Source: an uncultured Oscillospiraceae bacterium (GTDB lineage: Bacteria; Bacillota; Clostridia; Oscillospirales; Oscillospiraceae). From it: a stretch of DNA of 21,241 bases. The notes under the pieces were generated by a model. The model ran no database searches. It worked only from the letters and a program-made list of their open reading frames with translations, and was not told where the DNA came from. The position numbers and the translations under genes were made by a program. Shown in pieces: positions 7,122 to 14,531 of this stretch (its first letter is position 1; the number at the start of each line of letters is the position of its first letter). The stretch is taken from NCBI GenBank assembly GCA_934546685.1, contig CAKTEB010000035.1, forward strand, positions 1-21,241, in the 5' to 3' direction.

Positions 7122-7498
7122 AAAAGATCCTATGGGCCTGCGCTATGCTGGTGCTCCTGACAGCCTTCTGCTGGTGGACGTCCTGGCGGGTGGAGCGGCT
7201 CTGCGGCAAGACTGCGGAATATCTGGAGCAGGCGGAGACCCAGGTGCTGCTGGGGGACTACCCGGCGGCAGAGGCGCTGCTGGAGGACTCCAGCGCTCTA
7301 TGGGAACGCCATGAACTGTTTTTTGGCATGGCTCTCCGGCATACGGAGGCCGACGGCGTGAGTATCCTGCTTCCCGGCCTGCAGGAGGCCTGCCGCCAGA
7401 AGGACGGGCAGGAGTATCTGCTGAGGACCCGGGAGCTCTCGGCCACGCTGCGGCAGCTGAGCCGCATTGAGCAGCCTTATCTATTCAACATTCTATAA
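7118..7498 (+). CDS. DUF4363 family protein, membrane-anchored
   Basis: A 126-residue protein with one N-terminal membrane segment (about 4-22, ILWACAMLVLLTAFCWWTSW) and an extracytoplasmic, helical domain rich in Leu, Glu and Ala. It contains WERHELFFGMALRH and ends with LRQLSRIEQPYLFNIL, as in DUF4363 proteins. The start overlaps the DUF421 stop by four bases. The pairing of DUF421 with DUF4363 is common in clostridia and suggests a functional partnership, but no activity is known. A perfect 17-bp hairpin follows. Confidence 0.85.
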   Translation: MKKILWACAMLVLLTAFCWWTSWRVERLCGKTAEYLEQAETQVLLGDYPAAEALLEDSSALWERHELFFGMALRHTEADGVSILLPGLQEACRQKDGQEYLLRTRELSATLRQLSRIEQPYLFNIL

Positions 7499-7539
7499 AC
7501 TTTGCCCCTCTGCCGTGGAATGCGGCAGAGGGGCAAAGT
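7499..7539. terminator. Terminator hairpin between convergent DUF4363 and proC genes
   Basis: A perfect 17-bp inverted repeat (7499-7515 with 7523-7539) with a 7-base loop. The outer AAAG/CTTT bases flank a very GC-rich core. There is no long T run on either side, so termination must rely on stem strength. It starts one base after the DUF4363 stop and ends 9 bases before the proC stop. Confidence 0.75.
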
Positions 7540-7547
7540 ACATATTC

Positions 7548-8330
7548 TTAGGTTCCCGCGGCGTCCACACAGGTGCGGATGGCCTCAATGACGGCGCTGC
7601 GCATGCCCTGCTTTTCCAGCTGGGCCACGGCACGGATCGTGGTGCCACCGGGGGAGCAGACCTCGTCCTTGAGCTGGGCGGGGTGCTTCCCGGATTCCAG
7701 TACCATTTTTGCGGAGCCCAGCACTGCCTGGGCTGCCAGCTCATAAGCCTGCTGACGGGGAATTCCCGCATAGCAGCCCGCATCGGCCATGGCCTCAATA
7801 AACATATAGACATAGGCGGGGCTGCTGCCGGTGAGGGCGGAGACAGCGTTCATGAGCCGCTCCGGGAGCACCGTGGTGCCCCCGGCTAGGGAGAAGAGCC
7901 GCAGAACGGTCTGCTGCTCCGGTTCTGTGACGTTATCGCTGAAGGCAAAGGCGGTCATGCCCGCTTGGACTGCCGCCGGGGTGTTGGGCATGGCACGGAC
8001 GACCTTCCTGTCCCGGCCCAGCACCTCCAGATAGGAGTCGATGGTGAGGCCCACGGCAATGGATACGATGATCTGCTCCTGGGTGATTACCGGGGCGATC
8101 TCCCGCAGGATCTCTGGCATGACGATGGGCTTCACCGCCAGGAGGATCAGGTCACAGCCCTGAACGGCCTCCTGGGGCGTGGCTACCGGGACTGCGCCGG
8201 TGCGTTGGCAGACGGCCCGGAGCTTCTCCTGGCTGTGGTTACAGGCCACCATTTGATTCTCCGCGTCCTTGCGGAAGGCATCCATGAGCGCGCCGCCCAT
8301 ATTTCCGGTGCCGATGATTCCGATTTTCAA
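7548..8330 (-). CDS. proC: Pyrroline-5-carboxylate reductase
   Basis: A 260-residue enzyme that reduces pyrroline-5-carboxylate to proline with NAD(P)H, the last step of proline synthesis. The Rossmann motif GIIGTGNMG is at residues 4-12. The C-terminal dimerisation/active-site domain has the family signatures VVRAMPNTPAAV, ALTGSSPAYVYMFIEAMADAG and KDEVCSPGGTTIRA. Length is normal (about 265). The start is TTG at 8330, with GGAGG 7 bases upstream lying inside the 3' end of the aminotransferase gene; the genes are 2 bases apart and surely cotranscribed. Confidence 0.97.
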   Translation of the reverse strand: MKIGIIGTGNMGGALMDAFRKDAENQMVACNHSQEKLRAVCQRTGAVPVATPQEAVQGCDLILLAVKPIVMPEILREIAPVITQEQIIVSIAVGLTIDSYLEVLGRDRKVVRAMPNTPAAVQAGMTAFAFSDNVTEPEQQTVLRLFSLAGGTTVLPERLMNAVSALTGSSPAYVYMFIEAMADAGCYAGIPRQQAYELAAQAVLGSAKMVLESGKHPAQLKDEVCSPGGTTIRAVAQLEKQGMRSAVIEAIRTCVDAAGT

Positions 8331-8332
8331 GG

Positions 8333-9502
8333 TTATCCCTCCAATACGCCGCTTTCCGCGATCCGGGCAAAGGCCCGGGCCATTTCCTCCTGGGTGCGTA
8401 CCAGGGCGAAGCGTACATAGCCCTCGCCCAGGCCGCCAAAGGCGCTGCCGGGGGTCACGGATACGCCCGCACGCTCCAGCAGGGCGATACAGAAGTCCTG
8501 GCTGGTCTTGTAGGCCGGGGGGATCTTAGCCCAGACAAACATGGTGCCGGCGGGCTTCTGAATGTGCCAACCGATCTTCCCAAGCTCCTCCACCAGATAG
8601 TTCCGGCGGGCCTCATAGGCGCTGCGGACCTCCTGAACGCAGGTCTGATCCCCGGTGATGGCGGCGATAGCGGCCTTTTGAATGGGCAGGAAGATACCAA
8701 AATCCAGGTTGGATTTCAGGGTGCGGAGATTGCCTACCACCTCCGGATTGCCGATGCAGAAGCCCACCCGGGCTCCCGCCATGCCGTAGGTCTTGGACAG
8801 AGAGTTGAACTCCACGCCCACGTCCATAGCCCCGGGATGGCTCAGAAAGCTACCGCAGGTATTGCCGTCGTAGACCAGCTCAGAGTAGGCGTTGTCGTGA
8901 ATCACGATGATGTCGTACTTCTTGGCGAAGGCAATAAGGTCGTCGTAGAAGCTGTCAGGAGCCAGAGCGCAGGTGGGGTTATTGGGGTAGGAGACGATCA
9001 TCAGCTTGGCCCTTTGGGCCAGCTCCGCGGGAATGGCGTCCAGGTCGATGAGGTAGTTGTTCTCCTCCCGCAGGGGCATATAGTGGAGCTCCGCGCCGGC
9101 CAGGGCGGTGCCGTCGGCAAAGACCGGGTAGCAGGGCTCCGGCAGCAGCACCACGTCTCCCTCGTTGAGGATAGAAAGGCCAATGTGGCTCAGGCCCTCC
9201 TGGGAGCCTAAAACGCTGGTGATCTGGGTCTTGGGATCCAGAGTCACCCCGTAGCGCCGCTGATACCACTGGGCCACGGCCTCCAGCAGCTCCGGAAGAT
9301 CTACGATGGCATAGAGATAGTTCTCCGGCTTCAGGGCCTCCTCACTGAGCACCTTGGTGATGTGGGGAGCGGGGGGGATGTTGGGTGCGCCGATGGAGAA
9401 GTCGATGACCTCCTGGCCCCGGGCCTCCACGGCGGTGCGGCGGTTTTTCATGACGGTGAAGATGGATTCGCCGAAGCGGTCCATGCGTTTGGAAAATTCC
9501 AT
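8333..9502 (-). CDS. PLP-dependent class I/II aminotransferase
   Basis: A 389-residue fold-type I aminotransferase. Visible residues are N175 (YPNNPT), D203 and Y206 (HDNAYSE), the PLP Schiff-base lysine K237 (SLSKTYG), R245, and the substrate-carboxylate arginine R364 (GYVRFAL). The N-terminus (RFGESIFTVMKNRR) and the motif SIGAPNIPP resemble the LL-diaminopimelate/alanine aminotransferase group, but substrate cannot be decided from sequence. AGGTAGGA lies 6 bases before the ATG. It sits directly upstream of proC and 45 bases after the lipoprotein gene with no terminator between, suggesting one transcript and a role in amino-acid synthesis. Confidence 0.93.
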   Translation of the reverse strand: MEFSKRMDRFGESIFTVMKNRRTAVEARGQEVIDFSIGAPNIPPAPHITKVLSEEALKPENYLYAIVDLPELLEAVAQWYQRRYGVTLDPKTQITSVLGSQEGLSHIGLSILNEGDVVLLPEPCYPVFADGTALAGAELHYMPLREENNYLIDLDAIPAELAQRAKLMIVSYPNNPTCALAPDSFYDDLIAFAKKYDIIVIHDNAYSELVYDGNTCGSFLSHPGAMDVGVEFNSLSKTYGMAGARVGFCIGNPEVVGNLRTLKSNLDFGIFLPIQKAAIAAITGDQTCVQEVRSAYEARRNYLVEELGKIGWHIQKPAGTMFVWAKIPPAYKTSQDFCIALLERAGVSVTPGSAFGGLGEGYVRFALVRTQEEMARAFARIAESGVLEG

Positions 9503-9547
9503 GTGTATCCTACCTTTATGTGAAAAATTTTGTTGTATGCGGTCTGA

Positions 9548-10507
9548 TTACTGCCCCTGAATGGCGGCGATGGCCTCGTCGGAATAGCCCACGGCCCGGA
9601 GATAGTCCTGGCCCAGGCTCCGATCCACAATCAGGGTGCCGGTGGCCACGGCCTGATAGGGGGTGCTGCCTCCGGCGCTCTCCTTGAGGATGCCCACGGC
9701 ATGGGCGAAGCGGGCGTAGTCGTCGGTGGGCTCGGTGCCCGCATGGCCCACCAGAAGGCAGCCAATGGAGTTGGCCCACTGCTCCGTCTCTGGGGAGTTC
9801 TCCTCCCGGCCTCGGCGGTGAACCTGAATGCTCTGCTGGTTGGACACGGAGGGATAGAACTCCGTTGCGTCGTGGAACCGGATCACCTGATCGTCCAGCA
9901 CCCGCAGGGCGGCGTATTTCCCGTGGTGATTGACGGTGTCGAAGGCGTAGATCCCGGATACCAGGGTGGGCACGTCGCTCCCGTCATTCTTCCAGGGGAG
10001 AAAGGGGTGGTCGGGGATGGTGGTGCAGCAGGTGCTGAGATAGAGGATCTGGCCGCCCCGGACCACCACGCACATGGCGTCCTTCCGCTCCAGAGGATCG
10101 TCATTCTCTCCGGCTCCCTCAAAGAGGAAGACCAGAAGCCCGGACTTCTGCGCCTCAGTCAGCGACAGGGTGTAGGTGGAGTTGATGAGGTTCAGGGCCG
10201 CGGCGGAGGAGGCGGAAAGGTCATAGTCCGCGATTGCAATGCGCACCGTCTCCGCAGAGAGCATGCCCTCGGCTACGGGCGTATCGCTGCCGGACAGCAG
10301 GGCAGCCACGTCTATCTCATGAACGGAGGACTGGGTCTCCGGCTCCGGGGTGGGGCTGGTCAGGGCAACGCCCCAGGCCTGGGCCTCGGCGGCGGGCTCT
10401 GAATCCTGCGGGAGTATTTTCGCCTGATTGGAACCGCAGCCGGCAAACAGCAGGATCAGCACAAGTAGCAGAAACGGGAGCGCATGGCCAATATGTGATT
10501 CTTTCAT
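9548..10507 (-). CDS. Lipoprotein with an L,D-transpeptidase-like catalytic signature
   Basis: A 319-residue exported protein. It has a hydrophobic signal (about 8-22) and a lipobox-like LFAGC with C24; the phenylalanine at -3 is not ideal. A Ser/Pro/Glu-rich linker spans about 30-62. The C-terminal half has SGIYAFDTVNHHGKYAALRV (184-203) and then IQVHRRG (H230) followed by ANSIGC (S247, C250). The H...S-x-G-C spacing of 20 residues resembles the YkuD (L,D-transpeptidase) active site and related phage-type proteins with IHRGG...SAGCQ. So a peptidoglycan-active enzyme is plausible, but similarity is limited to the motif. Own promoter at 10553-10581; AAGGA is 7 bases before the ATG. Confidence 0.72.
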   Translation of the reverse strand: MKESHIGHALPFLLLVLILLFAGCGSNQAKILPQDSEPAAEAQAWGVALTSPTPEPETQSSVHEIDVAALLSGSDTPVAEGMLSAETVRIAIADYDLSASSAAALNLINSTYTLSLTEAQKSGLLVFLFEGAGENDDPLERKDAMCVVVRGGQILYLSTCCTTIPDHPFLPWKNDGSDVPTLVSGIYAFDTVNHHGKYAALRVLDDQVIRFHDATEFYPSVSNQQSIQVHRRGREENSPETEQWANSIGCLLVGHAGTEPTDDYARFAHAVGILKESAGGSTPYQAVATGTLIVDRSLGQDYLRAVGYSDEAIAAIQGQ

Positions 10508-10552
10508 AGAAATTCCTTTCTATATGGAATATGCGCAAAGGTATATTGACTA

Positions 10553-10581
10553 GATATAGGATAAATTGATTGGAATGTCAA
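10553..10581 (-). promoter_or_regulatory. Sigma-A type promoter of the lipoprotein-aminotransferase-proC unit
   Basis: On the minus strand, a perfect TTGACA (10576-10581) lies 17 bases before TATATC (10553-10558, 4/6), about 46 bases upstream of the lipoprotein start. Confidence 0.75.
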
Positions 10582-10654
10582 GGGTTTTGGCGCAATTTGT
10601 ACGTCTCGTACCAGAATCGGCCCGGATCCATCGGGATTTTTGGGAAATACAATC

Positions 10655-10683
10655 AAAGCGGAGCCGAATTTCGGCTCCGCTTT
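10655..10683 (-). terminator. Terminator of the MoxR-DUF58 operon
   Basis: A perfect 12-bp stem (10655-10666 with 10672-10683) with a 5-base loop, just past the stop codon of the last gene. On the minus strand the stem ends CTTTGATTGTATTT, a short and interrupted T run. Confidence 0.75.
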
Positions 10684-10691
10684 CGGGAACG

Positions 10692-12011
10692 TTATTTTTG
10701 CTTGAGGATCTTCTTGGCGCAGTCCACCGCGGCCTCCGGTACGTCTTCATGAGAGTACCGGGCCGCATTATAGTAGGAGATGAACTGGGCCATATCCTGC
10801 TGCTGGGCGGTATCGGTCTCCAGAATTTCGTTTGGGGTCTTGGCCATGGCGCCGGGGTCCTGGGGCAGCGTGCGTTTTAGTAGCTGCTGAAACGCAAAGC
10901 GAACCTTCATGCGGCTGTCCGGCAGATCCTCCATCCGCTGGGGCCGCTCCCGGAAGCGTTTTAAGGCCTTCTTCATCCGATCACGGGTATCCCCAAGCAT
11001 CTCGCCCACGTTAAAGAGGTTTTCGGTCTCGTCCACATAATCCTCCATGACCACCGGCGCAAACCGATCCCGGAAGTTTTGCAGGAACCCCGGCAGCCGG
11101 AGCCCGGAGGCCCGGAGCTTGCAGATGAGCTTATAGACCACATAGAGCAGCACCAGCAGTACCACCACAAAGGCGATGATCTCCACCATGGAGGTGACCC
11201 AGCTGGCCTCGCCCTTGGGCTCGGCATTCAGAATGCTGTCCTCAGCGATGGATTCCACGGTATCCACGGGGTCGGTGCCCACGGTGGTCTTCTTGTCAAA
11301 GAGGCTGGTGAAATAGGCGAAAAAGGAGATGATGGCGGCGATCACATAGGAAAAGCCCTTGGAAAACAGCCGGAAGATGGGATAGATGTTGGACACAAAG
11401 GCGGCGATGATGATAAAACCCGTGACCAGAAAGAAGTTCCCCATCTGCATGCCTGCGGGATAGTTGACCTTCCGCTCACTGTTGCCCTTGTGGAGGCTCT
11501 TCCGGAGGCCCTTGGAGCTGAAGGAAAACAGCGTCAGGAGAAAATACACGATGGACACCCAGCTGAGGAGCTGTGCCACCCTCTGGGGCCACTGCATGCC
11601 GGTACAGACAATCAGCACGGCTACATGGAGCAGAATGCCGGTAATCGCCATGGGGGCATAGATGCTGTACCCGGCCTTTCTGGCGGAGAAGAAAAAGAAC
11701 ACAGAGAAGAACGCGGTGAGCAGGGTAATAAGCAGCTTTACGACCAAAGCGTGGGGCGTCAGGATCACCGCCAGCACCGCTCCGATCACCAGTCCAATGC
11801 CGCAGAGCACTGAGGCCAGGGTGGCGGAACGGGTCATGGAGATCCGGCCCAGTACAAAGCCGATCCCGGCCAGCATGGGGATCAGGCAGCAGCGGTATAG
11901 GGGATAGCCGCAGAGCTGCTCCGCCAGTACCCCCAATGGGATCACAAACAGCAGGGCCATCACCAGATTGATACATTCAGCCAGCAGTCGCTGGATCGGC
12001 AGTTTCTTCAA
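10692..12011 (-). CDS. Multi-pass membrane protein with DUF4129-like C-terminus
   Basis: A 439-residue protein. I count about eight or nine hydrophobic segments between residues 12 and 236, one more at about 275-297, then a cytoplasmic-type C-terminal region with VRFAFQQLLKR (about 369-379) and FISYYNAARYS (about 409-419). This resembles the DUF4129 domain that ends TgpA-type transglutaminases. The transglutaminase Cys-His-Asp domain is absent. The start is TTG at 12011 with GGGAGG 9 bases upstream, and it overlaps the DUF58 gene by 35 bases. It is the third gene of a MoxR-DUF58-membrane protein operon; the function of these operons in Firmicutes is unsettled. Confidence 0.82.
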   Translation of the reverse strand: MKKLPIQRLLAECINLVMALLFVIPLGVLAEQLCGYPLYRCCLIPMLAGIGFVLGRISMTRSATLASVLCGIGLVIGAVLAVILTPHALVVKLLITLLTAFFSVFFFFSARKAGYSIYAPMAITGILLHVAVLIVCTGMQWPQRVAQLLSWVSIVYFLLTLFSFSSKGLRKSLHKGNSERKVNYPAGMQMGNFFLVTGFIIIAAFVSNIYPIFRLFSKGFSYVIAAIISFFAYFTSLFDKKTTVGTDPVDTVESIAEDSILNAEPKGEASWVTSMVEIIAFVVVLLVLLYVVYKLICKLRASGLRLPGFLQNFRDRFAPVVMEDYVDETENLFNVGEMLGDTRDRMKKALKRFRERPQRMEDLPDSRMKVRFAFQQLLKRTLPQDPGAMAKTPNEILETDTAQQQDMAQFISYYNAARYSHEDVPEAAVDCAKKILKQK

Positions 12012-13098
12012 AATGGATGGCCTCCCTTCTCAGCGTGATATGGGTGACGGAGTTGCCCTTATGCCGGAGCTCCTGGCAGCGGCTGTCCAGGGAACTGTTC
12101 CAGAAGGTGGAGAACACCAGAATATCCGTCTCGCTGGTATCGTTCTCCACCAGCTTTTCCAGCGTCCGATAGATGGATTCGTGCTGCTTGAACTGCAGCC
12201 CCGCCAGTACCTCCAGAATGTGATTCATCTGGGCGGCGTTGCAGGCGGGTTCGATGTCAATGGGCACGTCCGCAGCGTAGGAAATGGTGCCGTTGGAGTA
12301 GAGGCCCACCTCCATGTTATTGACGATGGCCCAGTTGCACAGGGTGGCCACGGTGCGGATGCCGTATTCCATCTCCTCCATCTGCTTCTCGGTCAGCTGT
12401 CCCCAGAAGTTGTCCTCTGGATCGATATTAAAGACCATCAGCAGCCGGGGAAATACGGTGTAGTCATGGGTCTTTACCTGTAAGGAGCCGGTGCGGGCCG
12501 AGGCCCGCCAGTGGATGTCCTTCCGGCTGTCGCCGATCTGGTAGCCACGGATGCCGTTGATGAGAATGGGATCCGGGAAGATCCAGCGGCGCACGGACAC
12601 GTCCCCTTGCCAGCGCAGGGCCTCATCCGGCAGCTGATCCTGCCCCAGAAGGCTGGGATAGACGAACAGCTTCGCATCGGAGTGGGCCTCCTGGCTGACG
12701 GTGTCCAGGCCAAAAAGGTCGCCGGCGGTGAGAGTGGTGATGGACAGGTCGTAGTAGCCCCGGCGGATGCACTTGACGCTGTAGCGCCGGGTGATGCGGC
12801 TGTAGGGCCGCAGATAGAACACGCTCCGGTGGAACCGGTCGTCCATGATCTCCAGGTTCTCCTGAGAGCGGAACCGGAGCCAGGGGGACAGCTTGGACTC
12901 CACCCGAAGCCATGGGATGGGCGTCAGCTTTCTGTTGGCGATGATCTCCTGAAGCTCCAGGGCTTCTCCCTCGAATACCGCCTTGCGGCTGAGTTTACGC
13001 TCATAGTGGAGATGGCGGAAGGCCACCCGGGAGAAATACTTGGACTGGAGAATGGCAAGTAGGCCGACGATGATAATAAGCCAAATCGCCTCTGTCAT
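11977..13098 (-). CDS. DUF58 domain protein, MoxR partner
   Basis: A 373-residue protein with an N-terminal membrane segment (about 5-18), a beta-rich middle, and the diagnostic DUF58 motif RGYQIGDSRKDIHWRASAR (184-202) followed by LQVKTHD. The C-terminal part continues as a von Willebrand factor A-like fold. DUF58 proteins are encoded next to MoxR AAA ATPases and are thought to be the ATPase's target or adaptor. AGGTGA lies 6 bases before the ATG, in the 16-base gap after the MoxR gene. Confidence 0.93.
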   Translation of the reverse strand: MTEAIWLIIIVGLLAILQSKYFSRVAFRHLHYERKLSRKAVFEGEALELQEIIANRKLTPIPWLRVESKLSPWLRFRSQENLEIMDDRFHRSVFYLRPYSRITRRYSVKCIRRGYYDLSITTLTAGDLFGLDTVSQEAHSDAKLFVYPSLLGQDQLPDEALRWQGDVSVRRWIFPDPILINGIRGYQIGDSRKDIHWRASARTGSLQVKTHDYTVFPRLLMVFNIDPEDNFWGQLTEKQMEEMEYGIRTVATLCNWAIVNNMEVGLYSNGTISYAADVPIDIEPACNAAQMNHILEVLAGLQFKQHESIYRTLEKLVENDTSETDILVFSTFWNSSLDSRCQELRHKGNSVTHITLRREAIHFEETADPATAG

Positions 13099-13114
13099 AC
13101 TGCTTCACCTGACC

Positions 13115-14074
13115 TTAGAGCTTCTCGGTGGTGGATTCCGTGGGAGCCGGGACGGTGGAGAGGATGCGGGTGACGATCTCGGAGGCCTTATTGGCGGAGT
13201 TGTACTTGACCTTGAGGATCAGCCGGTGGGCGAATACCGGGATGGCCAGGGCCTTCACGTCGTCAGGAAGCACATACTCCCGCCCGTGGATGGCCGCGTA
13301 GGCTTGGCAGGCTCGAAGCAGGGACAGCATGCCGCGGGTGGAAACGCCCAGCTCCACGTCCTCATGCTTCCGGGTAGCCTCTACCAGGGCAACGATGTAC
13401 TGCTTCACGGGCTCGGACACCAGCACCCCGGAAATGGCGCTCTGGATCTCGGTGATCTCCTGACCGGTGGTCACAGCGTCGAGACTGACCAGGGGGGAGC
13501 CGTTTATGTAGTTTGTGAGGATGTCCACGCTCTCGCTGGCGGTGGGGTAGCCCAGCGTCAGCCGTACCAGAAAACGGTCCAGCTGGGCCTCGGGCAGGGC
13601 AAAGGTGCCGGAGGACTCCACGGGGTTCTGGGTGGCGATGACGAAGAAGGGCGCACCCAAGGGCTTGGTCTCGCCGTCCACAGTGATCTGCTTTTCCTCC
13701 ATGCACTCCAGCAGGGCGGACTGAGTGCGGGGGGTGGTACGGTTGATTTCGTCGGCCAGGAGAATATTGGTGAAGGCCGGACCAGGCTGGAAATCAAATT
13801 CGCCGGTTTTCTGATTGTAGACGCTGAGGCCGGTGATGTCCGAGGGCAGCAGATCGGCGGTGAACTGGATGCGCTTGAAGTCGCACTGGACGGACTTGGC
13901 CAGGGACTTGGCCAGTACGGTCTTGCCGGTGCCGGGCACGTCGTCCAGCAGAGCGTGGCCTCCCGCAAAGAGGCTCACCAGGATCAGGTCGATCTCGTCC
14001 TTTTTGCCGATGAGAACACGGCTGATATTGTCATTGATCTTCTGCGCCACCGCGCCAATTTCTTTGATCTCCAT
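13115..14074 (-). CDS. MoxR family AAA+ ATPase
   Basis: A 319-residue AAA+ ATPase. The Walker A motif is DVPGTGKT (about 45-52), Walker B is LLADEINR (about 105-112), and sensor 1 lies in FVIATQNPVE. The C-terminal lid has STRGMLSLLRACQAYAAIHGR, typical of MoxR/RavA-like ATPases acting as chaperones for metal insertion or protein assembly. I place the start at the ATG at 14074 (GGAG, then ATTATC, then ATG); the longer frame from a TTG at 14086 puts the ribosome site inside the gene. It is the first gene of the operon with the DUF58 and DUF4129-like genes. Confidence 0.95.
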   Translation of the reverse strand: MEIKEIGAVAQKINDNISRVLIGKKDEIDLILVSLFAGGHALLDDVPGTGKTVLAKSLAKSVQCDFKRIQFTADLLPSDITGLSVYNQKTGEFDFQPGPAFTNILLADEINRTTPRTQSALLECMEEKQITVDGETKPLGAPFFVIATQNPVESSGTFALPEAQLDRFLVRLTLGYPTASESVDILTNYINGSPLVSLDAVTTGQEITEIQSAISGVLVSEPVKQYIVALVEATRKHEDVELGVSTRGMLSLLRACQAYAAIHGREYVLPDDVKALAIPVFAHRLILKVKYNSANKASEIVTRILSTVPAPTESTTEKL

Positions 14075-14151
14075 GATAATCTCCAATCCCCGGTGAAAGA
14101 CCGGTTGTAATGTCTGACAAAACAGGAAGCACTGCCAAATTGAATGTATAC

Positions 14152-14180
14152 ATTATACACAAAATTAGTTTGCAATGCAA
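14152..14180 (-). promoter_or_regulatory. Probable promoter of the MoxR operon
   Basis: On the minus strand a perfect TATAAT (14152-14157) has TTGCAT (14175-14180, 3/6) 17 bases upstream, 78 bases before the MoxR start. A 10-base palindrome ATGTATACAT (14144-14153) overlaps the start-site side and could be an operator; that is speculation. Confidence 0.55.
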
Positions 14181-14283
14181 ATGGTTCGGGGGACGTAATG
14201 TGAAGATTCTGTGTGATTTGCAGCTTCTGTATGTGTCTGTTTTTATCCTAAAGTGGCCATGTGTCCTCGGTGTGAACAAAGAG

Positions 14284-14318
14284 GGACGGCTCGGCAGCTT
14301 TTCGCTGCCGCGCCGTCC
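14284..14318. other. Strong GC-rich hairpin
   Basis: Two 7-bp stems (14284-14290 with 14312-14318; 14292-14298 with 14304-14310), separated by one mismatch, close a 5-base loop. No T run follows on either strand, so it is not a canonical terminator. It lies between the SLH gene and the MoxR promoter. Confidence 0.6.
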
Positions 14319-14389
14319 GTATAGAGGAGATGTGTGAGTGTCAAAGTTGCTCGTAATATGCTATGCAAATGAGCAGCAGGGGGAAGAGT

Positions 14390-14498
14390 GAAGGGGGGGC
14401 AAGGCCCGCCCTTCGCGTTCAATCAAACGAATTTTTGAACTTCTCAAGTTCAAAAATCCGTAATGGCAGCGTGTCAAAAAGTCTGTTTTTGACACGCT
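14390..14498. repeat. Cluster of three hairpins downstream of the SLH gene
   Basis: Three inverted repeats in a row: 14390-14414 (6 + 4 bp, one mismatch, loop of 3), 14431-14457 (perfect 12 bp, loop CTC) and 14468-14498 (perfect 13 bp, loop GTCTG; arms read AGCGTGTCAAAAA and its complement). The region from 14284 to 14531 has no gene. The set looks like an interspersed intergenic repeat of clostridial genomes. One of these may end the SLH transcript, but none has a clean T run after it. Confidence 0.65.
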
Positions 14499-14531
14499 GA
14501 TGTGATAGAAGCGTGCTATGTAAGTTGGGCC

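Noticed and set aside
13040..14110. 356-aa plus-strand frame opposite the MoxR ATPase
   Set aside because: MoxR motifs and a good ribosome site lie on the other strand; this one is Gly/Val-rich shadow translation.
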